From positions 1-49,054 of the forward strand of contig CAJXQP010000002.1 of the NCBI GenBank assembly GCA_913058275.1: a stretch of DNA of 49,054 nt, in the 5' to 3' direction. Of this stretch, positions 9,351-17,674 are shown in pieces. The stretch comes from an uncultured Gammaproteobacteria bacterium (GTDB lineage Bacteria > Pseudomonadota > Gammaproteobacteria > Pseudomonadales > Pseudohongiellaceae). Under the pieces are notes generated by a model that saw only the letters and a list, made by a program, of their open reading frames with translations, searched no databases and was not told where the DNA came from. The translations under genes and the position numbers were made by a program. Numbering within the stretch: the first letter of the stretch is position 1; each line of letters starts with the position of its first letter.

Positions 9351-10525
9351 CAATCACCCTTAGTGATTATAGCGGTGAGCTCATCTTCTAGCAGTTCGCG
9401 CCGCCATCCAGCGAAATCGCCAGACCATTGTAGCTCTCCATCTCTTTCGTAACTTCTGAGCAATTCCACGAGGAACTTCTTGCGCCCGAGTAGCTCAACA
9501 GACATGCCTAAATCTTCCGCCTTCGTATTAGCTACCTGCTTACTCAGCTTCAATTTTTTTCTAAGAGGCGCGCTCAGAGGCCTGTTTAACAGAGCAGGGT
9601 CCACTTCGATTCTACTTGATGAATCACTAAGTAATTGATACAGCTCAGGTGCGTTGCGGGACAGGAAACGGGCATCAACATCTTCAGCATTGCTAACATC
9701 TCCTATTGTGAAATCGTCATCCTTAATCGGGCGGGAAACGGCGGCACACAAATTCAGAAGATCGTTGTCCTTAACGATCCAGCTACGCGGTTTGTTTCTT
9801 TGTCGCGCCTTGTGTTCACGCCAAACACAAAGTTGTTGCAGGGCCTGAAGACCCTGGGTATCGAGACGCCAGGCATTGCTAAAACCCGTATAATAAGATT
9901 CCCACTGTGATTCTTGCTCAAGCCTTTGCGCGTTGACTAACTGTTGTGCACTTTCCGCGCGCAGCCAGTTGGTCATGCCTTTTTGTTCAATCTGATTGCT
10001 GAGTATTTCACGAACTTGCAGCAGATAGCGGACATCAGCAGCGGCATAATGGATTTGCTTTTCTGTCAAAGGACGCTTGATCCAATCAGAACGCGTCTCA
10101 TCTTTGGCAACCGTGATGCCAAGCAACTGCTCTATCAAAGCTTGATAGCTAATGCTAAAACCAATTCCTAGGAAGGCAGCAGCGAGCTGCGTATCAAAGA
10201 GGGAAACTGGCAAGCAACCCAAGAACGTTTGTAACAGACTGAGATCTTCACTACAGGAATGCATTACTAGTGTGACTGATGGAGAACTAAGCAGCTGCTT
10301 GAATCCAGACCAGTCATCAATCGATAGTGGATCTACTAGATAGCAGCACTTGCTATCGGCTATTTGCAGCAAGCCTATGCGCGCATAGAAAGTACTGGTT
10401 CGCTCGAACTCTGTGTCAACAGCGAGAAATTCTTCAGAAGCCCATTCCAAGCAGAGAGCATTGAGAGTAGCCGCATCGCTAACATATTCGATTGGCATGC
10501 CGTCGCAAAGTACAGATTCGCTCAT
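9350..10525 (-). CDS. rnd: Ribonuclease D
   Basis: 3'-to-5' exoribonuclease for tRNA and small-RNA 3'-end maturation. 391 residues, a little longer than E. coli Rnd (375). The DEDDy active site is complete: Asp37 and Glu39 in AVDTEFE, Asp94 in CSEDLSLL, and Tyr160 with Asp164 in [14 protein letters not shown]-type helical domains follow from about 215. The ATG at 10525 overlaps the recR stop by four bases (ATGA), a sign of translational coupling. It sits in the dnaX-ybaB-recR-rnd-ycgN run. Confidence 0.95.
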   Translation of the reverse strand: MSESVLCDGMPIEYVSDAATLNALCLEWASEEFLAVDTEFERTSTFYARIGLLQIADSKCCYLVDPLSIDDWSGFKQLLSSPSVTLVMHSCSEDLSLLQTFLGCLPVSLFDTQLAAAFLGIGFSISYQALIEQLLGITVAKDETRSDWIKRPLTEKQIHYAAADVRYLLQVREILSNQIEQKGMTNWLRAESAQQLVNAQRLEQESQWESYYTGFSNAWRLDTQGLQALQQLCVWREHKARQRNKPRSWIVKDNDLLNLCAAVSRPIKDDDFTIGDVSNAEDVDARFLSRNAPELYQLLSDSSSRIEVDPALLNRPLSAPLRKKLKLSKQVANTKAEDLGMSVELLGRKKFLVELLRSYERDGELQWSGDFAGWRRELLEDELTAIITKGD

Positions 10526-11127
10526 GACTGCTCCATGGACCTACGTCCTGCAAAGGCATGAGTGAGTGTGCTCCCATCAACAAATTCCAATTCGCCTCCG
10601 ACAGGAACACCGTGCGCTATTCTAGAAACCTGTACGCTGGAGTTTTTCAACTGCTCCGCTATATAGTAGGCGGTAGCATCTCCTTCGACATTCGGATTGC
10701 AGGCGATTATAACTTCCTCGATATCATTGTTTTTTACTTTGTCTAGCAACTGACTTATGCCTAGCTGCTCCGGACCTATACCGTCGATAGGCGACAGGTG
10801 CCCCATTAGTACGAAATAGATACCCCTAAATGAACCCGATTGCTCTATTGCGAAGATGTCTGCAGGTGATTCTACTACACAACATATTTTGTGATTGCGC
10901 GATCTGCTTGCACAAATGCGGCAGGTATCCTCTTCAGTGAGAGTTCTGCAATGGATGCAGTTCCCCACTTCGTTTATAGCCGCGGTAAGAGATGCGCTAA
11001 GCTTCTCACCACCGGACCTGTTTCTTTCCAATAAGTGCAGGGTCATTCGCTGCGCCGATTTGGGCCCGACACCTGGAAGGCAGCGAAAGGCCTCGATGAG
11101 CTGATCAATTAGAGGGCTGGAATTCAC
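10522..11127 (-). CDS. recR: Recombination protein RecR
   Basis: Member of the RecFOR pathway that loads RecA at gaps. 201 residues, normal length. An N-terminal helix-hairpin-helix ([15 protein letters not shown]), a four-cysteine zinc motif (CIHC ... CRIC) and a Toprim domain starting [14 protein letters not shown] are all present, followed by GIPxGGE-like [10 protein letters not shown]. Translation starts at GTG (11127) with a strong AGGAG seven bases upstream, and no ATG is suitably placed. It is separated from ybaB by 8 bp and overlaps rnd by 4 bp, the standard dnaX-ybaB-recR arrangement. Confidence 0.97.
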   Translation of the reverse strand: MNSSPLIDQLIEAFRCLPGVGPKSAQRMTLHLLERNRSGGEKLSASLTAAINEVGNCIHCRTLTEEDTCRICASRSRNHKICCVVESPADIFAIEQSGSFRGIYFVLMGHLSPIDGIGPEQLGISQLLDKVKNNDIEEVIIACNPNVEGDATAYYIAEQLKNSSVQVSRIAHGVPVGGELEFVDGSTLTHAFAGRRSMEQS

Positions 11128-11135
11128 AACTACTC

Positions 11136-11456
11136 CTAGAAAGGAAACTTAAAGCCATCGGGCATTTTCATTCCGCCGGTCATGCCACTTAGCGATTCTT
11201 TACTCTTCTCTTCGATCTTCCTAACCGCATCATTTACAGCCGCCGCAAGCAGGTCTTCTATAACGGCTTTGTCCTCGTTCATCAATGCATCATCGAGACT
11301 AACGCCGACAACGTCATGTTTTCCGTTCATTGTGACCCTGACCAAACCGGCACCAGATTCACCTTCTGTTCTCGTTTTGATCTGCTCTTCTTGAGCCTTC
11401 TGAAACTGTTCTTGCATCAGTTTGGCTTGCTTCATGATTTCATTCAAATCGGTCAT
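11136..11456 (-). CDS. ybaB: YbaB/EbfC nucleoid-associated protein
   Basis: Small dimeric DNA-binding protein of the YbaB/EbfC family, nearly always between dnaX and recR. 106 residues, normal. The N-terminal helix [17 protein letters not shown] and the strand region [18 protein letters not shown] are typical, as is the Gly/Met-rich end [17 protein letters not shown]. It starts 8 bp after the dnaX stop and ends 8 bp before recR, so it is almost certainly cotranscribed with both. Confidence 0.96.
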   Translation of the reverse strand: MTDLNEIMKQAKLMQEQFQKAQEEQIKTRTEGESGAGLVRVTMNGKHDVVGVSLDDALMNEDKAVIEDLLAAAVNDAVRKIEEKSKESLSGMTGGMKMPDGFKFPF

Positions 11457-11464
11457 GTTCGTTA

Positions 11465-13306
11465 CTAATCCTTATGAGGCGCTATAGTTTCTTTCGCTAG
11501 AGTACCCGAAAAGTGCTTCAGCAATTCCTGCACATTTTCATCACTCTCGAAATCGTTGACCATCGCAACATGCTTCTCTTGCTTTACTCTTTGACTGCGC
11601 ATCGCCGGCGTTTCGTTCTTTGCATCTGCTATCTCAATTTGCACTGAGACCTCAAAAGCAAAATAATTGCTCAAGGCTTGAGAAATTTTCGGCAAAAGCT
11701 CTTCGCTGAAAACCGCGCTCTGAGAATGGTCCAAGACGAAGTGTATGCTGTTAGAACCTGCTCGCTGAAAGTCCGAGTTGGCAAGAACGTTCGCGGCTAT
11801 ACCCGTTATTTCGAGTTGAGGGTAGAGACGTAACCAACTCTCTGGGCTCAGTGAATCTAGCGTTATCTCTCCTAGTGCGGCTGCGCTGTCTGGCTTGTCG
11901 CTTTTGTCTCCCTCATTAGGAGCTTCCCGTTTTTCTTGGCTAGCATCGATTACTCTTTTGCTGGGAAATTCAACACTAGCATGTACGGTATCACGAGGCT
12001 GTTGTTCGATCAGATCAGTAGGCACTTCAGTGGATACTTCGGCCTCCTCTTCACTCAAATTTTCAGATTCAGGTTCTTCAAGGTGCGCCGGGGCTACTAT
12101 TTCTGCGGCGGGTTCATTCTTTTTTTTTTCGCTTTCGTTCTCGCTTGTCCCAGCGCCGCCCGATTCATCAGTAATCGAGGAATCCGTACTTACCATAGGC
12201 TCTAGGTTTGTAGGCTCTACATAACTTGGGGAAAATACCAACATGCGAATTAGCAACATTTCGAATGCAGTCCGCACCTCTCCCGAGAGACGTAAATCTT
12301 CCCTGCCCTTGATTCCCATTTGATAATACAGTTGCACATCTTCTGCGCTGATCAAGGAGGCCAGCTCTACTATCTGTGGCATGTCGCCAAAACTGTTGTC
12401 CGCAGCCTTAGGCTCGATCTGCGCAATAGCGACGCGGTGTAATGTGGATAACAGACTATCGAGGGTATGACTATAGTCTGGTGTCTGTTCAGCTATATCG
12501 CGAATGAGTTCGAGAATTGTTGAGACTGATCTCGATGCCATCCCCTTTAACAACTCATACACTTGCTCCTGCGGTGGCACGCCTAGCATCTCGATGACAC
12601 CATCGGTGGCAACCCTCCCCTCGCAATAGGAGATCGCCTGATCCACCAGAGTGAGGGCATCACGCATGCTGCCCGATGCAGCTGCAGCAATCTGCCACAG
12701 CGCTGGCTCTTCGAATTCTAACTCTTCTTTTTCTAACACTGAGCCGAGATATTCAGAAATAAGCTGTGGGCTCAAATTTTTCAAATTGAACTGCAAACAT
12801 CTCGACAAGATAGTAATCGGTAACTTCTGAGGGTCAGTTGTAGCAAACAGAAATTTTACGTGAGGAGGTGGCTCTTCAAGCGTCTTTAAGAGTGCATTGA
12901 AGCTATGATTGGATAGCATATGCACCTCATCGATGAGGTAAACCTTGAAGCGACCTCGGCTTGGTGCATATTGCACGTTGTCGAGAAGCTCTCGTGTGTC
13001 TTCTACCTTGGTGCGGGATGCTGCATCCACTTCGATAAGATCGATGAATCGACCCTCATTAATTTCTGTGCAAGAGCCGCATTTTTCGCAGGGGACTGAG
13101 CGAATTCCTTCCTCGCAATTTAAACACTTCGCAAGTATGCGAGCGAGAGTGGTCTTACCCACACCCCGAGTACCAGTAAATAGGTAGGCATGATGCAGCC
13201 GCTCATTATCTAGTGCATTAATAAGGGATTTGAGAACATGAGCCTGTCCAGCTACTTGAGAGAAGTTACTGGGTCGCCATTTGCGGGCTAGGACTTGATA
13301 GCTCAT
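11465..13306 (-). CDS. dnaX: DNA polymerase III subunits tau and gamma
   Basis: Clamp-loader ATPase; tau also tethers the polymerase cores and helicase. 613 residues. Walker A GTRGVGKT is at about 45-52, zinc-binding cysteines at 64, 73, 76 and 79 (CEKCGSC), LIDEVH at about 124-129, and a variable acidic linker at about 365-470 precedes the tau-specific C-terminus. A ten-A run spans codons 394-396 (annotated separately) and could make a 397-residue gamma by -1 frameshifting. It begins 78 bp downstream of the 4.5S RNA gene and leads the ybaB-recR-rnd run. Confidence 0.97.
   Translation of the reverse strand: MSYQVLARKWRPSNFSQVAGQAHVLKSLINALDNERLHHAYLFTGTRGVGKTTLARILAKCLNCEEGIRSVPCEKCGSCTEINEGRFIDLIEVDAASRTKVEDTRELLDNVQYAPSRGRFKVYLIDEVHMLSNHSFNALLKTLEEPPPHVKFLFATTDPQKLPITILSRCLQFNLKNLSPQLISEYLGSVLEKEELEFEEPALWQIAAAASGSMRDALTLVDQAISYCEGRVATDGVIEMLGVPPQEQVYELLKGMASRSVSTILELIRDIAEQTPDYSHTLDSLLSTLHRVAIAQIEPKAADNSFGDMPQIVELASLISAEDVQLYYQMGIKGREDLRLSGEVRTAFEMLLIRMLVFSPSYVEPTNLEPMVSTDSSITDESGGAGTSENESEKKKNEPAAEIVAPAHLEEPESENLSEEEAEVSTEVPTDLIEQQPRDTVHASVEFPSKRVIDASQEKREAPNEGDKSDKPDSAAALGEITLDSLSPESWLRLYPQLEITGIAANVLANSDFQRAGSNSIHFVLDHSQSAVFSEELLPKISQALSNYFAFEVSVQIEIADAKNETPAMRSQRVKQEKHVAMVNDFESDENVQELLKHFSGTLAKETIAPHKD
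12114..12130 (-). promoter_or_regulatory. Putative programmed -1 frameshift site making DnaX gamma
   Basis: On the minus strand the coding sequence reads GAA AAA AAA AAG AAT GAA at codons 393-398, a run of ten A containing the slippery heptamer A AAA AAG. After a -1 slip the next codons are GAA then TGA (12114-12116), giving a product of 397 residues ending in Glu. E. coli dnaX uses A AAA AAG followed by GAG TGA in the same way. A modest downstream stem can form between CGCCG and CGGCG. I see no clear upstream Shine-Dalgarno stimulator. Confidence 0.75.
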
Positions 13307-13383
13307 CAGGTTTCTTCGTCAATAGTCTGGCTGGTGTACATACCTAGATCAGAGATATCGACTCTCGTGAGAATGTGATTAGA

Positions 13384-13495
13384 GGCAGCCCTTGCCAGCC
13401 ACACCGCGGCACATGAGTCAGCTACTACCGTTGCTCCCTTCCGGGCCTGGCGGGGTTTATAACTTATCATTGCGTGGGGACCGACAAGAGTTACC
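13384..13495 (-). ncRNA. ffs: 4.5S RNA (bacterial SRP RNA, small type)
   Basis: The RNA partner of Ffh in co-translational membrane targeting. The minus strand carries the diagnostic apical domain CAGGCCCGGAAGGGAGCA with its GGAA tetraloop and asymmetric loop. Outer arms pair, for example CUCUUGUC with GGCAAGGG. Length is about 112 nt, as in E. coli (114). The ends are estimated from pairing and from the promoter: an extended -10 (TGGTATTAT) ends at 13503, placing the start near 13495. An 81-codon frame across this locus is a shadow. Confidence 0.92.
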
Positions 13496-13502
13496 AGAGC
13501 GC

Positions 13503-13511
13503 ATAATACCA
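13503..13511 (-). promoter_or_regulatory. Extended -10 promoter element of ffs
   Basis: The minus strand reads TGGTATTAT, an extended -10 (TGnTATAAT-like), eight bases before the predicted 5' end of the 4.5S RNA. The -35 region at 17 bp spacing (GCTGCA) is poor, which fits an extended -10 promoter. Confidence 0.5.
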
Positions 13512-13648
13512 TAGACGACGGCGTATGCAGCCCGGAATAGCAGAAAATCAACAGCTTAAATTAAGCCCGCTAGACGCCGAAGAAGAATAGCCAAAATTTT
13601 CACTACGCTATGGTTTTCAGCTTGACCAGCTTCGCTCTTTGACTTTGT

Positions 13649-15544
13649 TTATGGCAAAGACAAAGTCACCAGCCTGGAATCTCCACCGCCACCAACCGCG
13701 ATTGCAATATACTGTATACCTGCAACCGAATAAGTCATCGGCGTGCCTTGTGGAGGCAGTGGCAACTCTACTTCGTGAATGATTTCTCCGCTAGCCTTAT
13801 TATAAGCCCTTATCAGGTTGCGACCTCCATCAGATTGAGCCATAAACAATAGTGTCTTCGTCAACAAGGGACCTACCCTGCTCGCGCTGCCGACTGGACC
13901 GGGATCTAATATACCCATATCGATTATCTTCTGGCGCATCCCCTCACCATGGGGAACCATCCATTCATGCTCGCCTGTGTTTAGATTGATAGCCGTGATG
14001 CGTCCATAAGGAGGTTTAGTCAACGGCAAACCCTGAGGGCCGGCTACTGATCTTGGTCCTCCTCGAACGAAATCCAAATCGGAGCGCTCCGGAGGAGATT
14101 CTCGTAGTTGCACTACGATAGGTACCGAAGCAGAAGGTATATAGTACAAGCCAGTATCTGGGTCAAATGCCGCTCCATGCCATTCGCCGCCACCGCCCCA
14201 ACCTGGAAACTGAATCGCTCCACGCAGTGAAGGTGGAGTAAATAACGGTCCATAGTCATATTTTTCGATGTTCTGTAGCGCTTCTCGACGTAACTCCGCA
14301 CTGAAATCGATCAAGGTTTCATCAGATATTCCCTGAGGTTCGAATGCAGCAGGCTTGGTAGGAAACGGCTGGGTTGCCGAGAGCACTTCTCCTAGCACTG
14401 TACTTTGAGGTACCGCTCTTTCTTCTATGGGCCATACTGGCTCGCCAGTAACACGGTCGAATACATAGGTAAAACCTTGCTTTGATATTGCCGCTACTGC
14501 CTTAATCGGTCGGCCATCAACAGTGATATCAACGAGTGTTGGCGCTGCAGGTAAGTCATAGTCCCAAACTCCATGGTGCACCATCTGAAAATGCCAGAGT
14601 CGCTCGCCGGTCTCTGCACTAACTGCGACCAAACTTTCAGCGAATAGATTGTCGCCTTTGCGCAACCCACCGTACCAATCATTAGTCGGGGTGCCAATCG
14701 GAATGTAAACGATGCCGAGCTCATCATCGGAACTCATGATCGTCCACGAATTGGTATTGCCAGAATATTCCGCGGAGCCATTCTCCCAAGTGTTATTACC
14801 AAATTCACCAGCCTGCGGAATCGTCTTGAACATCCACTCCAAGTCACCAGTAACAGGATTAAAGGCTCTAACATGCCCAGGAGGCATCTCCTTGGTTCGT
14901 CCGCCGTCTAAAACAATCGAGTTAACCACGACTCTGTTATTGGTCACCAACGGCGGTGAAACTACACCATACTGCGACTTATCAATTTCTCTACCCAGGC
15001 CCAAAGACAAATCGATTCTGCCATCATCACCAAAATTGGTATCTGGTTCCCCTGATGCAACATCGATAGACCACAGCGTGGAGTCATTAGTCGCGAAAAA
15101 TATTCGCTCTTCGCCATCTTCTTCCCAGTAAGCAACACCTCGCGTGTTATAGCCTAAATTTGTAGGTTGCCCTGCTTCCCAAGCTCTGGTGTCAAAAACC
15201 CATTTTTCAGCACCACTGACAGCATCCAAAGCGGCGATTCTACCGAAGGACGTGGGCACATACATCGTATCCCCCACTACTATGGGTGTTGCCTTATATC
15301 CCGCGGGCGTGGCCCGGGCATTATCATTGGCTACGTTAGTCGCGACGGTTGCATTATCTACGCTGCTCCAACTCCACGCGGTTGTTAAGCTGCTGACATT
15401 GTTTGCATCAATCAGGTCAAGAGGGGAATATTTTTGGGAGCCGTTGTCACCACCGTAGCTGGGCCAGTCGGCTGCTTGGGTCATTATTGTCGCTAAGATG
15501 AAAAGTGACGTGATGAGAATTTTTTGAGGTGTTGTTATTGGCAT
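13649..15544 (-). CDS. Secreted PQQ-dependent dehydrogenase (quinoprotein, glucose-dehydrogenase-like)
   Basis: Periplasmic quinoprotein that would oxidise a sugar or alcohol and pass electrons to the respiratory chain; the substrate is not evident. 631 residues. A signal peptide is clear, with cleavage likely after TQA (residue 24). The mature start WPSYGGDNGSQKYSPL is typical, and several beta-propeller blades carry the family's A-x-x-x-x-TGE-x-x-W pattern. VHHGVWDYDLPAAPTLVDI resembles the core of membrane glucose dehydrogenase. It lacks the five N-terminal membrane helices of E. coli Gcd and any CxxCH cytochrome motif. No PQQ biosynthesis gene is in the window. It is a stand-alone gene between ffs and the tRNA-Ser hairpin region. 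Confidence 0.85.
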   Translation of the reverse strand: MPITTPQKILITSLFILATIMTQAADWPSYGGDNGSQKYSPLDLIDANNVSSLTTAWSWSSVDNATVATNVANDNARATPAGYKATPIVVGDTMYVPTSFGRIAALDAVSGAEKWVFDTRAWEAGQPTNLGYNTRGVAYWEEDGEERIFFATNDSTLWSIDVASGEPDTNFGDDGRIDLSLGLGREIDKSQYGVVSPPLVTNNRVVVNSIVLDGGRTKEMPPGHVRAFNPVTGDLEWMFKTIPQAGEFGNNTWENGSAEYSGNTNSWTIMSSDDELGIVYIPIGTPTNDWYGGLRKGDNLFAESLVAVSAETGERLWHFQMVHHGVWDYDLPAAPTLVDITVDGRPIKAVAAISKQGFTYVFDRVTGEPVWPIEERAVPQSTVLGEVLSATQPFPTKPAAFEPQGISDETLIDFSAELRREALQNIEKYDYGPLFTPPSLRGAIQFPGWGGGGEWHGAAFDPDTGLYYIPSASVPIVVQLRESPPERSDLDFVRGGPRSVAGPQGLPLTKPPYGRITAINLNTGEHEWMVPHGEGMRQKIIDMGILDPGPVGSASRVGPLLTKTLLFMAQSDGGRNLIRAYNKASGEIIHEVELPLPPQGTPMTYSVAGIQYIAIAVGGGGDSRLVTLSLP

Positions 15545-15843
15545 GCTGCCCCCGGGGATTGAATTATGTGCTTTGGGGATACTACCTTAGGGGGTGTTCG
15601 ATGGGTACTGTGTGTTGGGCTGAGAGCAAAGGGGAATACTATAGGACTCAATGAGGCACGAAGAGGAATTGACTCGACTATTAGCTTAGCTAATTCTCTC
15701 GCCCTGCGGGCAGCCTTTGGCCGTCCTGCGCTCTACGCGCTTGTGATCCTAAATTTGGCTAAGCCAAATTCATACCCCCTACGGGGCGGCTTTGCCGTCT
15801 GCGGAGCTGCCCTCCTGTCGAACCTCAGGGCTCTCACCCAACC
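15545..15843. other. Intergenic stretch with a dense array of short hairpins
   Basis: No credible gene. Between 15680 and 15797 there are seven short perfect hairpins with small loops: attagc/gctaat (15680-15694), gccc/gggc (15701-15711), gcc/ggc (15713-15721), gcgc/gcgc (15728-15740), aatttggc/gccaaatt (15752-15770), cccc/gggg (15776-15786) and cggc/gccg (15787-15797). An open frame of 101 codons on the plus strand crosses it, but its composition follows the hairpins. This looks like a structured repeat or transcript tail next to tRNA-Ser. Confidence 0.6.
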
Positions 15844-15897
15844 CACCGCCATAAACAAAAAACCCGACTGAAGTCGGGTTTTTTGTTTATGGCGGTG
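15844..15897. repeat. 26-bp perfect inverted repeat including the tRNA-Ser 3' end
   Basis: Arms 15844-15869 and 15872-15897 are perfect reverse complements around a GA centre. The right arm contains the last eight bases of tRNA-Ser (CACCGCCA on the minus strand) plus its terminator. The left arm repeats the same sequence in the opposite orientation. The intrinsic terminator accounts only for the central part; the extension through the CCA end is unusual. Confidence 0.9.
15857..15884 (-). terminator. Intrinsic terminator after tRNA-Ser
   Basis: Stem cccgact/agtcggg with a 2-base loop centre, flanked by six A on one side and six T on the other, so it could work in both directions. It begins six bases after the tRNA-Ser CCA end on the minus strand. 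Confidence 0.85.
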
Positions 15898-15977
15898 AGA
15901 CAGGGATTCGAACCCTGGAAACATTTCTGTTTACACACTTTCCAAGCGTGCTCCATCGGCCTCTCGGACATCTCACC
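15890..15977 (-). tRNA. tRNA-Ser (anticodon GGA)
   Basis: 88-nt minus-strand cloverleaf starting GGTGAGATGTCCGAG, with anticodon loop TTGGAAA between CACGC and GTGTG, a long variable arm typical of serine tRNA, T-loop GGTTCGAATCC, and encoded CCA. The anticodon GGA reads UCC and UCU. It is followed by an intrinsic terminator embedded in a long palindrome. Confidence 0.97.
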
Positions 15978-16055
15978 ATTGTTCTGTTCGCATACTGGCT
16001 GTTGCGAGAGCGGCGTAACCTTAGCCTACCGCTTGTTTGAATTCAAGTTCATCGT

Positions 16056-16874
16056 TTATTGTCTAATGAGACGGCTGTTCACTGAGTCAGATGTCACAGG
16101 CGCGGTGCTTCGGTATACGTTGATATCCAGACCGCCGCGGCGCAGGAAGTTCATTCCTACTCTGAGTTCACTTGGCCTACATTTAAGCATGATGTCGCGG
16201 AATATGCGCTCAGCACAATCCTCGTGATAGCTATGGTGCTCACGGAAGGAAATTAAATACTTCAGCAAACTCGATTCGCTGATCTTCATACCTGTGTAGC
16301 GTATCTCGATACTTGCCCAATCTGGCTGGCCAGTTACCGGACAGTTCGATCTAAACAGATCTGAATACAGAACTTCGTCGTCGGCATCTGCATCGACAAC
16401 ATTCAATAATTCGGAATCGGGCTGCTGCGCGATAAGCTCAACGTCGATGTGATCTATGCACCGCCCTGCCCGTGCGCCGATTGACTCGTTATGGGTTTCG
16501 TCCAGCGAATGTATCGTTACTTTTACTTCCGAGTGACTTACCGATGAAAGGTCTTGCTCAATAACAGAGCGCATGGTCTCCGTGTTTTTATAGCGTTCTT
16601 GATTTAAAGAGTTGAGATAGAGCTTCAACGATTTCGATTCGACGATGTTTTCCGATTCGCAATTGAAATAAAACTCGCCTATCGCCACCTGCGGCTTGCC
16701 TGAACTGTTCAGCCAGGAAAGCTCATAGGCTTGCCAATGGTCGAGACCAAACATGCGGATTTTTTTATCGATATCCAATAGCGATCGACTAGCCCAACGG
16801 GGTATTGGGTACAGCACATCGGGCTGGTACTTTTTGGGGTGTTCAGTATGGCTGCCGAGAGGATTGTCTGTCAT
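16056..16874 (-). CDS. queF: NADPH-dependent 7-cyano-7-deazaguanine reductase (preQ0 reductase)
   Basis: Reduces preQ0 to preQ1 in queuosine biosynthesis, a cytoplasmic T-fold enzyme. 272 residues, the long two-domain type of E. coli (282). The QueF motif ESKSLKLYLNS is at 79-89. The nucleophile is Cys178 in SNCPVTGQPD, with Asp185 after it. SFREHHSYHE near 209-218 supplies the His and Glu. It lies between yadH and tRNA-Ser on the same strand, 15 bp after yadH, so it may be the last gene of a yadG-yadH-queF run. Confidence 0.97.
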   Translation of the reverse strand: MTDNPLGSHTEHPKKYQPDVLYPIPRWASRSLLDIDKKIRMFGLDHWQAYELSWLNSSGKPQVAIGEFYFNCESENIVESKSLKLYLNSLNQERYKNTETMRSVIEQDLSSVSHSEVKVTIHSLDETHNESIGARAGRCIDHIDVELIAQQPDSELLNVVDADADDEVLYSDLFRSNCPVTGQPDWASIEIRYTGMKISESSLLKYLISFREHHSYHEDCAERIFRDIMLKCRPSELRVGMNFLRRGGLDINVYRSTAPVTSDSVNSRLIRQ

Positions 16875-16889
16875 AGTATTTCGAGGCTA

Positions 16890-17663
16890 CTAGGTTCTTA
16901 GTCCAGTTCCCCTGCGTAGCAACCAGATACAAGAAGTAAACAGTATGACAATGAAGACGCATAGGATAAAGAACGCCCAAGTGACATCGACATCCGAAGT
17001 TCCCAAAATGCCGTATCTGAATGTGTTGACCATATAAAATATCGGATTCAGAGCAGAGACGAACTTCCAAAAAGGTGGCAATAATTCTACCGAATAAAAC
17101 ACGCCACCCAGATAGATAAGGGGCGTTAGGACAAAGGTAGGGATAATGGAAATGTCATCGAAGCTATTCGCAAATAACGCGTTAATAAAACCGGCAAGCG
17201 CAAACACAATGGATGTTAAGAGCACGACGGTAACCGTGATAAGTAGATTTTGAATTTCGAGATCAGCAAAGAACAAAGAGATAAAGGTTACGATTGTTCC
17301 GACAGCTAAGCCTCGCGCCATCCCTCCTACTATAAAACCAGAGAGAATAATGTAATTCGGCACTGGAGATACTAATAATTCTTCAATGCTATGTTGAAAC
17401 TTGTGGCTAAAGAAAGAGGACACGACATTAGAGTAGGAGTTCTGTATTACCGCCATCATGATCAATCCAGGCACGATAAACTCCATGTACTGAAACCCGC
17501 CCATCTCACCTATGCGTCTACCTACTAAATTGCCAAAAATCACAAAGTAGAGCCCTATCGTAATCGCAGGCGGCACGAGAGTCTGCAACCAAATTCGAGC
17601 GAATCGGCGTATCTCTCTTCTGACTATTGTTTCAAAAGCTATGTATTTATGATTCGAGAACAC
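16890..17663 (-). CDS. yadH: ABC-2 type transporter permease YadH
   Basis: Inner-membrane permease of an ABC exporter whose substrate is unknown. 257 residues (E. coli YadH 256), with six hydrophobic segments by eye: about 26-46, 59-79, 110-132, 142-163, 172-195 and 226-247. Translation starts at GTG (17663); AGGA lies about 11 bases upstream and no in-frame ATG gives a better N-terminus. It follows yadG by 11 bp, the usual ATPase-permease pair. Confidence 0.92.
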   Translation of the reverse strand: MFSNHKYIAFETIVRREIRRFARIWLQTLVPPAITIGLYFVIFGNLVGRRIGEMGGFQYMEFIVPGLIMMAVIQNSYSNVVSSFFSHKFQHSIEELLVSPVPNYIILSGFIVGGMARGLAVGTIVTFISLFFADLEIQNLLITVTVVLLTSIVFALAGFINALFANSFDDISIIPTFVLTPLIYLGGVFYSVELLPPFWKFVSALNPIFYMVNTFRYGILGTSDVDVTWAFFILCVFIVILFTSCIWLLRRGTGLRT

Positions 17664-17674
17664 TGTGTATTTTC

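Noticed and set aside
13306-13551. 81-codon minus-strand frame upstream of dnaX
   Set aside because: It lies across the 4.5S RNA gene and shows no protein family features.
13641-13667. gactttg/caaagtc inverted repeat at the end of the PQQ dehydrogenase gene as a terminator
   Set aside because: It overlaps the stop codon, has a long loop and no poly-T tract follows on the minus strand.
15566-15871. 101-codon plus-strand frame before tRNA-Ser
   Set aside because: Its sequence is the hairpin array and terminator read as protein; it has no ribosome-binding site.
15883-16227. 114-codon plus-strand frame over tRNA-Ser and the end of queF
   Set aside because: It is antisense to the tRNA; the VRQGFEPWK-type start is a common tRNA-shadow artefact.
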